NCBI RefSeq assembly: GCF_000422285.1
Contig: NZ_AULM01000004.1
Location: forward strand, 1-64,000
Direction: 5' to 3'
Length of the DNA stretch: 64,000 bases
Source of the DNA: Desulfatiglans anilini DSM 4660
GTDB taxonomy: Bacteria; Desulfobacterota; DSM-4660; Desulfatiglandales; Desulfatiglandaceae
Shown here: positions 44,239 to 52,424 of the stretch, piece after piece
How positions within the stretch are numbered: position 1 is the first letter of the stretch
Layout: each line of letters starts with the position of its first letter
Position numbers and translations under genes: made by a program
The notes under the pieces: generated by a model
The model's input: the letters and a program-made list of their open reading frames with translations, nothing else
Told to the model about the DNA's origin: nothing
Databases searched by the model: none

Positions 44239-47235
44239 ATGGTCAGCAGACTCGAAATCAGACTCAAACCGGAATTGACCGACGCCGAGGGGGAAAAGAT
44301 CCGCCGAAAGGCCCGCGCCTACTTCGGATACGACGTCGCGGATGTCCGGACCATCCGCGTCCTCACCTGCACGGCAGACCTCTCCCGGGATGCGCTCGAG
44401 CGGGTACGGACGGAGATCTTCACCAACCCGGTGACGGAGGAATCCGCTTTCGCACCGATCGCGCGCGGCTTCGACTGGCTGATCTGGGTCGGGTTCCGCC
44501 CCGGGGTCCGCGACACCGCCGGCAGCACCGCCATCGAGGCGATCGAGGACCTCCTCGGCATCCGGTTCGGCGAGGGGGAGGCAGTCTACACCTCGACCCT
44601 TTACGAGCTCCGCGGGAGCCTTCGGGCCGGGGAGGTCGACCACATCGCCGAGGGGCTTCTCGCCAACGGCATCATCCAGCAGTGGCGGATCTATTCGAAG
44701 ACGGAGTGGGACCCGTCGGAGGGCATCGGGTTCCCGGTCCCGCGGGTCCTGCTGGACCACGAACCGCAGGTGGACGTGATCCCGCTCGACAGCGACGAGA
44801 CCCTTCAGCGGATCTCGGATGCCCGCAATCTCGCCCTCAACGCCAAGGACATCCCCGTCATCCGGCGGTATTTCCTGCGGGAGGACGTGCGGGCCGAGCG
44901 CGCCTCGGTGGGGCTCGACCTGCCGACCGACGTGGAGCTCGAGTTCATCTCCCAGGCCCGCAGCGACCACTGCAACCACAACACCTTCCGCGGACGTTTC
45001 CACTATAAGGATCTGGCGGCAGGAACGACCGAGGTCGTCGACAACCTTTTCAAGACGTGCATCGAGGCCCCCACGCTCGAAATCCAGAAGCGGAAGGACT
45101 GGGTCGTGTCCGTGCTCTGGGACAACGCCGGGGTCGGCCGCTTCGATGCCGATCACAATTACGTCATCACGGGGGAGACCCACAACAGCCCGTCCAACAT
45201 GGAGGCCTACGGCGGATCCTTGACCGGGATCGTGGGGATTTACCGCGACCCCCTCGGCACGGGAAAAGGCGCCAGACTGATCCTCGGGATGTACGGATTC
45301 TGTGTCGGTCCGCGCGACTACGCGGGCGAACTCAAACCGCACCTGCACCCGAGGCGCCTCCTGGACGGCGTCATCGAGGGGGTGCGCGACGGCGGGAACA
45401 AGAGCGGCATCCCCACGCCATACGGCATCCTGCTCTTCGACGAGAGCTACCTCGGAAAGTGTCTCGTCTTCGTGACGGCGCTCGGCATCATGCCCGCCCT
45501 GGTGGCCGGTGAGCCTTCCCACCTGAAGACGACCGAACCGGGCGATCTGATCGTCATGTCCGGGGGGCGTGTCGGGAAGGACGGGATCCACGGTGTGACG
45601 GCCGCCTCCGAGAGCTACAGCGAGCACACCCCCGCGGGCCATGTGCAGATCGGGGACCCCTACACCCAGAAAAAGATGCACGACTTCCTGCTCGAAGCGA
45701 GGGACGAAGGGCTCATCGCCTTCATCACGGACAACGGCGGCGGCGGGCTGTCCTCATCGATCGGGGAATCCGCCCGATTCAGCAACGGGTGCCGGGTGGA
45801 TCTCGACAAAGTCCCGCTGAAATACGCGGGCCTCGATCAGTGGGAGATCTGGGTGTCCGAATCGCAGGAGCGGATGACCATCGCCGTCAAACCGGAGCGC
45901 ATCGACCGCTTCATGGAGCTGTCGGCCACCCACGCCGTCGAGAGCACCGTGATCGGGGAATACAACGACTCCGGCTACCTGCGACTCGATTATCACTCCC
46001 GCCCCTGCGCCTACGTCCGGCTGGACCTGCTGCAGGAGGACTTTCCCCAGTGGGAGTTCGAGGCCGAGTGGATGCCGCCCGAGCAACGGGGTCTTTTCGA
46101 GCCCGTCATCACCGAACCGCAGCGGCACGGGGCGCTGTTGAGGGCCCTTCTGGCGCGGCCGAATCTCTGCGCCCGCAACTGGATCCCCAGGCAGTACGAC
46201 CACGAGGTCCAGGGCGGGAGCGTCATCAAACCCCTGCTCGGCGTAAACGGCGACATCCCGACGGACGCGGCCGTCGTCCGGCCGATCCTGGACAGCCCGA
46301 AAGGGCTGGCGGTCGCGCAGGCCCTCCATCCGACCTATGCGCCCATCGACACCTACCCGATGGTGGCCGCCACCATCGACGAGGCGGTCCGGAAGGTCAT
46401 CGCGGTCGGGGCCGACCCGGAGCAAATCAGCGGCGTCGACAACTTCTGCTGGCCGACGGTCCAACACCATCCTGTGGACAACCCGGACGGAAAATACAAG
46501 GCGGCGCAGCTCGTGCGCGCCAACCAGGCCCTCCGGGACACCTGCCTCGCCTACGGGATCCCGCTCCTCTCCGGCAAGGACAGCATGTACATCGACGGAA
46601 AGCTGGAGGGCCCTTACGGGGAGCGGCGCAAGGTCTCCGGCCTCCCCACCCTGCTCTTCACCGCCTGCAGCGTGGTGGAGGATGCGGCGGCCTGCGTGAC
46701 GATGGACTTCAAGGCCGCGGGCGATTTGATTTACCTGATCGGGCGGACCGCCGACGAGCTCGGCGGAGGGGAGTTCTATCAGATGATGGGGACCACAGGC
46801 CTGCACGTCCCCCGCCTCGAGGCAGCCGAATCCCTGGAGGCCTACCGGAGGCTTCACCAGGCGATCCGGGAAGGGCTCGCGGCCTCCTGCCGCGCAGTCT
46901 CGCGAGGCGGGCTGGCGGTGCATCTGGCCCTCTGCGCCATGGCGGGAGGCCTGGGGCTCTCGCTCGATCTCGCGAAGGTCCCCGCCGCCGGTGAGGTTGC
47001 ACCTACCCAGCTTCTCTACTCGGAATCGTGCGGCCGCATGATCGTCACAGTGGCGCCCCGGAACCGCGAGCGTTTCGAGCGCTGCCTCGGCCCCGGGGTT
47101 CCGTGGTCGCCGGCGGGTCAGGTCCAGGAAGACCGCCGGATGACCGTAACGTGGAAGGGTGAGGCGATCGGCCTCGACGAACCGCTCGAGGCCCTTTACG
47201 AAAGCTGGCACAGCCCGTTCAAGGATTTGCGATGA
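44239..47235 (+). CDS. purL: phosphoribosylformylglycinamidine synthase, PurS-PurL fusion
   Basis: 998 residues from ATG at 44239 (AGGAAG upstream). The first ~190 residues contain PurS-like sequence (MVSRLEIRLKPELTDAEGEK). The rest is PurL: QARSDHCNHNTFRGRF, the ATP/substrate motif GETHNSPSNMEAYGG, GGGLSSSIGE, and a second AIR-synthase-like half with SGKDSMYIDG. It makes FGAM from FGAR, ATP and ammonia in de novo purine synthesis. Ammonia comes from the glutaminase PurQ, encoded immediately downstream with a four-base overlap. This long form differs from the 730-residue PurL with separate PurS of many bacteria. Confidence 0.93.
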   Translation: MVSRLEIRLKPELTDAEGEKIRRKARAYFGYDVADVRTIRVLTCTADLSRDALERVRTEIFTNPVTEESAFAPIARGFDWLIWVGFRPGVRDTAGSTAIEAIEDLLGIRFGEGEAVYTSTLYELRGSLRAGEVDHIAEGLLANGIIQQWRIYSKTEWDPSEGIGFPVPRVLLDHEPQVDVIPLDSDETLQRISDARNLALNAKDIPVIRRYFLREDVRAERASVGLDLPTDVELEFISQARSDHCNHNTFRGRFHYKDLAAGTTEVVDNLFKTCIEAPTLEIQKRKDWVVSVLWDNAGVGRFDADHNYVITGETHNSPSNMEAYGGSLTGIVGIYRDPLGTGKGARLILGMYGFCVGPRDYAGELKPHLHPRRLLDGVIEGVRDGGNKSGIPTPYGILLFDESYLGKCLVFVTALGIMPALVAGEPSHLKTTEPGDLIVMSGGRVGKDGIHGVTAASESYSEHTPAGHVQIGDPYTQKKMHDFLLEARDEGLIAFITDNGGGGLSSSIGESARFSNGCRVDLDKVPLKYAGLDQWEIWVSESQERMTIAVKPERIDRFMELSATHAVESTVIGEYNDSGYLRLDYHSRPCAYVRLDLLQEDFPQWEFEAEWMPPEQRGLFEPVITEPQRHGALLRALLARPNLCARNWIPRQYDHEVQGGSVIKPLLGVNGDIPTDAAVVRPILDSPKGLAVAQALHPTYAPIDTYPMVAATIDEAVRKVIAVGADPEQISGVDNFCWPTVQHHPVDNPDGKYKAAQLVRANQALRDTCLAYGIPLLSGKDSMYIDGKLEGPYGERRKVSGLPTLLFTACSVVEDAAACVTMDFKAAGDLIYLIGRTADELGGGEFYQMMGTTGLHVPRLEAAESLEAYRRLHQAIREGLAASCRAVSRGGLAVHLALCAMAGGLGLSLDLAKVPAAGEVAPTQLLYSESCGRMIVTVAPRNRERFERCLGPGVPWSPAGQVQEDRRMTVTWKGEAIGLDEPLEALYESWHSPFKDLR

Positions 47236-48074
47236 ATACGGTAAAAGCGCTGGTTCTGACCGGCTACGGATTGAACTGTGACTACGAGACCCACTACTCC
47301 CTCCAAAGGGCCGGTGCCCAGCCCCACCGCGTGCACATGAACCGGCTGATCGGGAATGCCCCTTCCGGAGCGGAAGTGCGGCTGGAAGACTATCACATAC
47401 TGGTCCTCGGCGGAGGATTCAGCTGGGCGGACGATCACGGGGCCGGCGTCTTGATGGCCGCCAAGCTCCGCAACCACCTCGGCGGGCAGATCCTGCGGTT
47501 CGTCGCGGACGGGCGCCTCGTGATCGGGATCTGCAACGGCTTTCAGGCGCTCGTCAACCTCGGTCTCCTCCCCGCATTCGATGCCAATTACCATGAGCGC
47601 AGGGTCGCCCTCATCTCCAATGACCGGGGCAACTTCATCGACACCTGGGTCAGGCTCCGGGTCGACCCGGATTCCCCCTGCGTCTTCACCCGGGGAATCG
47701 ACGCCATCGAGATGCCGGTGCGCCACGGCGAAGGCAAGTTCTACGCGACCGGGGAGGATCTCGAGAGGCTCAGGGAAAACCACCAGATCGTCCTGCAATA
47801 CAGCGGCCGGGACGGGCAGACGGCCGATGGTCGATGGCCCCTCAACCCGAACGGCTCCCTGATGGACATCGCCGGCATCTGCGATCCCACCGGCCGGGTC
47901 TTCGGGCTCATGCCGCACCCCGAGGCCTTCAACCACTGGACCAACCATCCCCATTGGACCCGCTCGAAAGAGGAGCGCCTCAGGCGCGGAGAAACGCCCT
48001 GCCCGAATCCGGACGGCGACGGGATCCGCCTGTTTGCGAACGCCGTGGCCTATATCCACGAGGCCTTCGGTTGA
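47232..48074 (+). CDS. purQ: phosphoribosylformylglycinamidine synthase glutaminase subunit
   Basis: 280 residues, class I glutamine amidotransferase. Nucleophile Cys101 in GICNGFQALVNLG, and the His-Glu pair in MPHPEAFNHW. It supplies ammonia to PurL. It starts inside the purL stop (ATGA) and is longer than short PurQ proteins, as usual for this clade. No terminator directly follows. Confidence 0.94.
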   Translation: MNTVKALVLTGYGLNCDYETHYSLQRAGAQPHRVHMNRLIGNAPSGAEVRLEDYHILVLGGGFSWADDHGAGVLMAAKLRNHLGGQILRFVADGRLVIGICNGFQALVNLGLLPAFDANYHERRVALISNDRGNFIDTWVRLRVDPDSPCVFTRGIDAIEMPVRHGEGKFYATGEDLERLRENHQIVLQYSGRDGQTADGRWPLNPNGSLMDIAGICDPTGRVFGLMPHPEAFNHWTNHPHWTRSKEERLRRGETPCPNPDGDGIRLFANAVAYIHEAFG

Positions 48075-48127
48075 TGGATTTCTCCAGAGGGAACCGGCCT
48101 CCGCAACCCGCCGGTCTCGCTTTCCAC

Positions 48128-48157
48128 TTGACAAAGGCAAAAATTTGCGGCTAACTA
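48128..48157 (+). promoter_or_regulatory. probable sigma-70 promoter of the 45-residue protein gene
   Basis: TTGACA, 18 bases, TAACTA, placing the start about 30 bases before the ATG at 48196. Confidence 0.5.
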
Positions 48158-48195
48158 GATCGTTGAATGTTTCACTGAACCTAAGGAGCGCTGTC

Positions 48196-48333
48196 ATGGC
48201 ATCGAATTCGAAAAGAACATCAAGCATCCGCAAGAAAAAGGACAAGCCCAACAAGAGAAACATGAAGGCCGATCAGAAAAGGCTTCAGGAAAACGCCAGG
48301 CGCCTGAAGGAACTGGCCGCCGACCAAGGTTGA
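48196..48333 (+). CDS. 45-residue highly basic protein of unknown function
   Basis: MASNSKRTSSIRKKKDKPNK followed by a Lys/Arg-rich helical tail ending ELAADQG. AAGGAG lies seven bases upstream of the ATG and a sigma-70-like promoter precedes it. The composition suggests RNA or DNA binding. No family recognised. Confidence 0.6.
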   Translation: MASNSKRTSSIRKKKDKPNKRNMKADQKRLQENARRLKELAADQG

Positions 48334-48508
48334 ACCCGCTTCGATCGCCGGCCTCTTTCAAACAGGAGCTTCCCCCAAAAGCTGGTTCACCGCGGCATCG
48401 GACCGCAGCACCAATCCGGGCCTTCGGCAGGGGAATGGGCCTTCCGCGCGGCCGAGCGATTTTTAGGATGCTGACTGAAGCAGGGTCCCCTGCTTTGCCT
48501 CTCCCCTC
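48334..48508. other. intergenic region after the 45-residue protein gene
   Basis: No gene. Contains an inverted repeat AAGCAGGG-TC-CCCTGCTT at 48478-48495 just before the terminator. Confidence 0.4.
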
Positions 48509-48537
48509 AACCCGCTCATTCGGCGGGTTTTTTCTTT
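48509..48537 (+). terminator. Rho-independent terminator
   Basis: AACCCGC and GCGGGTT form a seven-pair stem with a seven-base loop, followed by TTTTTC. It isolates the thiolase promoter from upstream transcription. Confidence 0.8.
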
Positions 48538-48563
48538 ACATCATATCCAGATTCATCTATATA
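48535..48563 (+). promoter_or_regulatory. probable sigma-70 promoter of the thiolase gene
   Basis: TTTACA at 48535-48540, 17 bases, TATATA at 48558-48563, directly before the operator-like palindrome at 48569. Confidence 0.5.
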
Positions 48564-48568
48564 GAGAA

Positions 48569-48582
48569 TGAATGTTCATTCA
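48569..48582. promoter_or_regulatory. palindromic operator TGAATGTTCATTCA at the thiolase start site
   Basis: Perfect six-base arms around TT, overlapping the predicted +1. The TGAATG/CATTCA halves resemble FadR-type TetR-family operators that control acyl-CoA metabolism genes. The repressor is not in the window. Confidence 0.5.
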
Positions 48583-48798
48583 CCTCCAGCCGCCGGTCTG
48601 CTGGAGGCCTTTTGTTCCCGGATTTCCCCTCGGAGGTGCGAAGGGCTTGCAGCGTGCATCTCTTGGAGCCGGGGACGCACCTTCGGGTTCTGAGGGGCCG
48701 TCCCCCGGAGAGGCAGGGTCTGGGGCCACCCACCCGATGACGAAACGCCTGGCGGCTTTGACCGGGCAAACCACACCTTACAACCAGAGGAGCTGTTT

Positions 48799-50049
48799 AT
48801 GAAAGACGTTGTCATCGTTTCGGCATGTAGAACGGCCATAGGGGCCTTTGGCGGCACCCTGCGGGACATGAATGCAGCGCATATCGGGGCTGTTGCCATG
48901 CGGGAAGCCATCAAGCGGGCGGATATCGACCCCGCCCAGATCGACGATGTCCGCTTCGGATGCTGCCTTGAACCGGCCGATGCCCTGAACGTCGCCCGCG
49001 TGTGCGCCCTGATGGCCGGCATCCCGGATCACGTCACGGCGGTGACCATCAATCGGGTCTGCATCTCGGCCATGGAGTCCGTGATCTCCGGCATGGCCAT
49101 GATCCAGGCGGGCATGGCCGACATCATCCTCGCCGGCGGGGTCGAGCACATGTCGGGGGTCGCCTACACGGTTCCAAGCGCCCGCTGGGGATGCCGGCTC
49201 CAGGACCAGGTCTTCGTGGACACCATGATCCACGCCCTCCACTGCGGATCCCATCTGATCCCCGGCCCGGAATCCGGCCCCCTGAAGGAAGGCATGCCCC
49301 TCGAACTCTTCAAGGGCAAACCCTACATCATGGGTCACACGGCGGAGTTCATCGCGCAGATGCACGACATCTCCCGCGAGGAGATGGACGAGGTCGCCCT
49401 GCGAAGCCACAACAACACCGAGCGGGCCACCCTGGAGGGGGATTTCAGGGAGGAGATCGTTCCGATCGAGGTCCCGCAGAAAAAGAAGCCGCCGATCATC
49501 TTCGACAAGGACGAACATTTCAGGCCGGGCCTGACTATGGAGGCCCTCGCGAAGCTGCCCCCGGCATTCATCCCGAAGATCGGCAAGGTCACGGCGGGGA
49601 ACGCCTCCGGCATCAACGACGGCGCAAGCGCCATGATCATCATGAGCGCCGAGAAGGCGAAGGAACTCGGCAGGCAGCCGATCGCACGCATCCGGGCCAC
49701 CGGCCGGGGCGCCTGCCATCCGTCGGTCATGGGACTGAGCCCCGTCCCGGCGGTGCGGAACCTGCTCGACCGGAACCCCGGCATCAAACTCGCCGATTTC
49801 GAGCTGATCGAACTGAACGAGGCCTTCGCCGCCCAGTACATCGGGTGCGAGCGCGAACTCGGCCTCAACCGCGAGATCACCAACGTCAACGGCTCGGGGA
49901 TCGGGCTCGGGCACCCCGTCGGGTGCACCGGCGCCCGCATCATGGTGTCCCTCCTCTACGCCATGAAAAAGCGCGGGAAGTCCTTCGGCCTCGCGACCCT
50001 GTGCGGCGGAGGCGGGGTCTCCATGGCCTGCGCGCTCGAAATGCTCTAG
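48799..50049 (+). CDS. acetyl-CoA C-acetyltransferase (thiolase)
   Basis: 416 residues with the thiolase fold and catalytic set: Cys88 (TINRVCISAMES), the His in GSGIGLGHPVGCTGAR, and the second Cys in TLCGGGGVSM, plus NEAFAAQY. It cleaves or forms beta-ketoacyl-CoA thioesters, here probably at the end of beta-oxidation or benzoyl-CoA-type degradation. Cytoplasmic. It sits alone under a probable repressed promoter, convergent with the aryl-AMP ligase, and may belong to the same catabolic theme. The chain-length preference cannot be told. Confidence 0.9.
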   Translation: MKDVVIVSACRTAIGAFGGTLRDMNAAHIGAVAMREAIKRADIDPAQIDDVRFGCCLEPADALNVARVCALMAGIPDHVTAVTINRVCISAMESVISGMAMIQAGMADIILAGGVEHMSGVAYTVPSARWGCRLQDQVFVDTMIHALHCGSHLIPGPESGPLKEGMPLELFKGKPYIMGHTAEFIAQMHDISREEMDEVALRSHNNTERATLEGDFREEIVPIEVPQKKKPPIIFDKDEHFRPGLTMEALAKLPPAFIPKIGKVTAGNASGINDGASAMIIMSAEKAKELGRQPIARIRATGRGACHPSVMGLSPVPAVRNLLDRNPGIKLADFELIELNEAFAAQYIGCERELGLNREITNVNGSGIGLGHPVGCTGARIMVSLLYAMKKRGKSFGLATLCGGGGVSMACALEML

Positions 50050-50058
50050 GGGCTTCAA

Positions 50059-50086
50059 GGGGGACGCTCCTCAGGGAGCGTCCCCC
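50059..50086. terminator. strong stem-loop between convergent genes
   Basis: GGGGGACGCTCC and GGAGCGTCCCCC form a twelve-pair stem with loop TCAG between the thiolase and the minus-strand 79-residue protein gene. Likely terminates in both directions although no T-run follows. Confidence 0.65.
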
Positions 50087-50092
50087 CCGCCC

Positions 50093-50332
50093 TTACAGAT
50101 TGCTGTCGACGGCCAGGCCGCCCCATGGGAGGCATTCCGGAAAAAGATCACGCGCCTCCAGCAGGCCGGCCACATCGGAGCAGAGCGCTCCGCTTTCCTT
50201 GATCATGGCACCGTCGGCCCCGATCCACCGCAGGAAGCAGCCGACGGCGGCCCGTTCAATCAGTTGAATCGTCACATCCTCCTTCTTGGCCTCTGCCAGC
50301 AGGACCTCTTCGCTGCCCGGAGCCGGCTTCAT
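50093..50332 (-). CDS. small protein of unknown function, probably in the aryl-acid ligase operon
   Basis: 79 residues from ATG at 50332, preceded by GGATGGAG. Begins MKPAPGSEEVLLAEAKKEDV. It has two cysteines, a possible short alpha/beta fold and no recognised motif. It starts 48 bases after the ligase gene on the same strand, so the two are probably co-transcribed from the sigma-54 promoter. Its role is unknown. Confidence 0.55.
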   Translation of the reverse strand: MKPAPGSEEVLLAEAKKEDVTIQLIERAAVGCFLRWIGADGAMIKESGALCSDVAGLLEARDLFPECLPWGGLAVDSNL

Positions 50333-50380
50333 ACTCCATCCTTTGCACACGGCGCACCCTTCCGGATCCGGGGCGCTCGC

Positions 50381-52048
50381 TCATCGCGCGGCCTGCGCCC
50401 CCTCCTTCTCGATCTGTTCGGTTATCGTGTTCCGGAGGACTACTTTATTCACCTTGCCGACGTTGGTCAAGGGAAGGGCGTCAACGAGTTCGAGCCGCTC
50501 AGGGAGTTTGAATTTCGCTATCCGGCGCTCCTCGAGGAGAAAACGGTTCAGCTCCGCAAGGGTCAGCGCCTGCCCGGGCTTGGGGACGATAAACGCGCAC
50601 ACGCGTTCACCCAGGAGCAGATCGGGCATGGCGACGCAGGCGCAGATGTCGACCGCCGGGTGGGCCAGAATGTGGTTCTCGATCTCCTCGGCGCTGATCT
50701 TTTCGCCCCCGCGGTTGATGCAATCTTTCAGCCTTCCCTCGACGACCACATTGCCGCTCGTATGGAGCCTCACCAGATCGCCCGACTTGTAGTACCCGTC
50801 CGGGCTGAAAGCCCTGGCGTTGTATTCCGGCGCCCGGTAATAGCCGCGGATCGTATAGGGGCCGCGGCACCAGAGTTCTCCCATCTCCCCGGACTCAACC
50901 TCTTCACCTGTAGAGGGGTCCGCTATCTTGAAATCGTCGCCGGGGGATTGCGGCCGCCCCTGGGTCCCGAAGCGCACCTCGTCGGGGTCATCCAGCCGCG
51001 TCCAAAAAAGCGGCCCTTCCGCCATTCCGAGACACTGTTGAACATCGCAGCCAAGCTCAGGCCGAACCCGGAGGGCCACCTCGGGATTGAGCTTCGATCC
51101 CCCCGTTAGGATAATCTTCAGGGATTCCAAATGGTAACGACTTCGATCCGGGTGGTTGAGGACCGCGATGACCATGGCCGGCACCGCGATCCAATGGGTC
51201 ACACGATACTTTTCGATCACTTCGAGGGCAGCGTCCGGGGACGGAACGGCGCTGAGGACCTCGCAGCCCCCGGCTGAAGCGACCCCCATGAACCCGGGGC
51301 AGGCCAGCGCAAAATTGTGCTGCTGGGGAATCGCAAGCAGAAGAACGGTGTGTCCATCGAGCCCGCAGACCCGGGCGTTGCAGAGGAAGTTGTAAATATA
51401 ATCGTTGTGCGTCCTCGGGATGAGCTTCGGGATCCCTGTCGTCCCCCCGGAGAGCTGCAGCACCGCAGGCAGATCGGGATCGGGCCTCGGAAAGGAAGGG
51501 TCCTTTATCCGCTCTTCGATCGGATCGGCGAACAGGGCGTCCAGGGAATAATATCCCGGGCGCGGCTTCCCGCCGCTCACCAACACCATATCGAGGGATG
51601 GCGCTTCCTTCTGGATGTTTTCCGCCATCTGCTGTTTGTCCGCCTTGCGGAAAACGGCCGGGATAACCAGTGCCCTGGCCTCGGCCAGTTTGGCAAAAAA
51701 GCCGATCTCGGCCTCCTGATGCGGAGGGAGGGCCATGATCGGGATCCCGCCGGCTTTGAGGATCGCCAGATACGTGATGAGCACCTCGGGTTGATTCGGG
51801 AGCTGCAGGATCACGCGGTCATAAAGCTTGAGCCCGAGGGACTTGAGATGCAGTGCGAGCCGTGTCGCCAGACGGCCGCATTCCTGGTAGGAGTAGACGC
51901 GCCCGTTTTGCGCCGCGACCAGGAGGGGATTGGATGCAAAGCGCTCGAAGCTTTCCTCCATGACTTCCGTGATCGTCTTGTCCAGCCAATATCCCTCCTG
52001 ACGGTAACGACGGGCGAATTCCGGGGGCCAGGGAACAAATCCTTCCAT
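50381..52048 (-). CDS. aryl-acid AMP ligase (DhbE/EntE-like), salicylate-type pocket
   Basis: 555 residues from ATG at 52048 with GGAGGGAG upstream. The adenylate-forming motifs are SGGTTGIPKLIPRTHNDY (A3), CLGMAEG (A5), YKSGDLVRLHTSGNVVVEGR with INRGGEKISAEEIE (A8) and NVGKVNK with the A10 Lys. The acyl pocket motif HNFALACPG matches the salicylate activators YbtE/MbtA/PchD (HNFPLACPG) rather than the dihydroxybenzoate activators DhbE/EntE, where Ser replaces the Cys. No siderophore synthetase is near, so it more likely makes an aryl-CoA for degradation than an aryl-AMP for siderophores. Control by sigma-54 is predicted. Confidence 0.85.
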   Translation of the reverse strand: MEGFVPWPPEFARRYRQEGYWLDKTITEVMEESFERFASNPLLVAAQNGRVYSYQECGRLATRLALHLKSLGLKLYDRVILQLPNQPEVLITYLAILKAGGIPIMALPPHQEAEIGFFAKLAEARALVIPAVFRKADKQQMAENIQKEAPSLDMVLVSGGKPRPGYYSLDALFADPIEERIKDPSFPRPDPDLPAVLQLSGGTTGIPKLIPRTHNDYIYNFLCNARVCGLDGHTVLLLAIPQQHNFALACPGFMGVASAGGCEVLSAVPSPDAALEVIEKYRVTHWIAVPAMVIAVLNHPDRSRYHLESLKIILTGGSKLNPEVALRVRPELGCDVQQCLGMAEGPLFWTRLDDPDEVRFGTQGRPQSPGDDFKIADPSTGEEVESGEMGELWCRGPYTIRGYYRAPEYNARAFSPDGYYKSGDLVRLHTSGNVVVEGRLKDCINRGGEKISAEEIENHILAHPAVDICACVAMPDLLLGERVCAFIVPKPGQALTLAELNRFLLEERRIAKFKLPERLELVDALPLTNVGKVNKVVLRNTITEQIEKEGAQAAR

Positions 52049-52085
52049 TTTCTCCCTCCTTTGATGGGGTTCTTTCTCGTGAGCG

Positions 52086-52131
52086 ATCTGAAATTTCCGC
52101 CCGGACCCACCCCGCAGGGGTAGGACTGAGC
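52086..52131 (-). repeat. partial dispersed repeat, copy C (5' hairpin only)
   Basis: On the minus strand GCTCAGTCCTACCCCTGCGG followed by GGTGGGTCCGG matches the first part of copy B (CTCAGTCCCACCCC...GGGCGGGTCCCGG), and TACCCCTGCGGGGTGGG can fold. It lies in the leader of the aryl-acid ligase gene. Confidence 0.45.
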
Positions 52132-52199
52132 AAGGGAAACGAGTTTCTACCAGGAAATCCTTTCCGGATGGAAACAGCTCTATTTCAATCACTTCGGAG

Positions 52200-52215
52200 A
52201 GCAAAAGCTGTGCCA
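52200..52215 (-). promoter_or_regulatory. sigma-54 promoter of the aryl-acid ligase gene
   Basis: On the minus strand TGGCACAGCTTTTGCT, with GG and GC ten bases apart, matches the -24/-12 consensus TGGCAC-N5-TTGC fully. The leader to the ATG at 52048 is about 140 bases. A sigma-54 activator is encoded divergently. Confidence 0.8.
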
Positions 52216-52275
52216 CAAGATTTTTATTGCATATCAATAGGTTGGATAACTGAGAAGGTCTTTCTTGCAGAATAT

Positions 52276-52293
52276 TTTCAGTCTTGGTTGAAA
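52276..52293. promoter_or_regulatory. candidate activator site TTTCA-N8-TGAAA for the ligase promoter
   Basis: The inverted repeat centre is about 70 bp upstream of the -24 element. The same half-sites and spacer recur at the same distance upstream of the reductase operon (63232-63249). Confidence 0.6.
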
Positions 52294-52341
52294 GAAAATT
52301 GCAATGCTGACCGCTATACACCTTGCGGAAGGACCTTTTTC

Positions 52342-52368
52342 GAGATAAACTGATTGAGATAACTGATT
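52342..52368. repeat. tandem repeat GAGATAAACTGATT / GAGATAACTGATT
   Basis: Two adjacent units of 14 and 13 bases, between the sigma-54 promoter and the sensor kinase start codon. Possible additional binding site. Confidence 0.6.
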
Positions 52369-52424
52369 CAGACAAGAAGAGGTGCGAGTCCCATAGCCTT
52401 TGAAACCAACCGCCAGGGGGTTCA

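Noticed and set aside
44134-45681. 515-codon minus-strand ORF opposite purL
   Set aside because: Antisense shadow of purL with no recognisable protein.
50059-50086. Small RNA gene suggested by the very strong hairpin
   Set aside because: Its place between convergent stops explains it better as a terminator.
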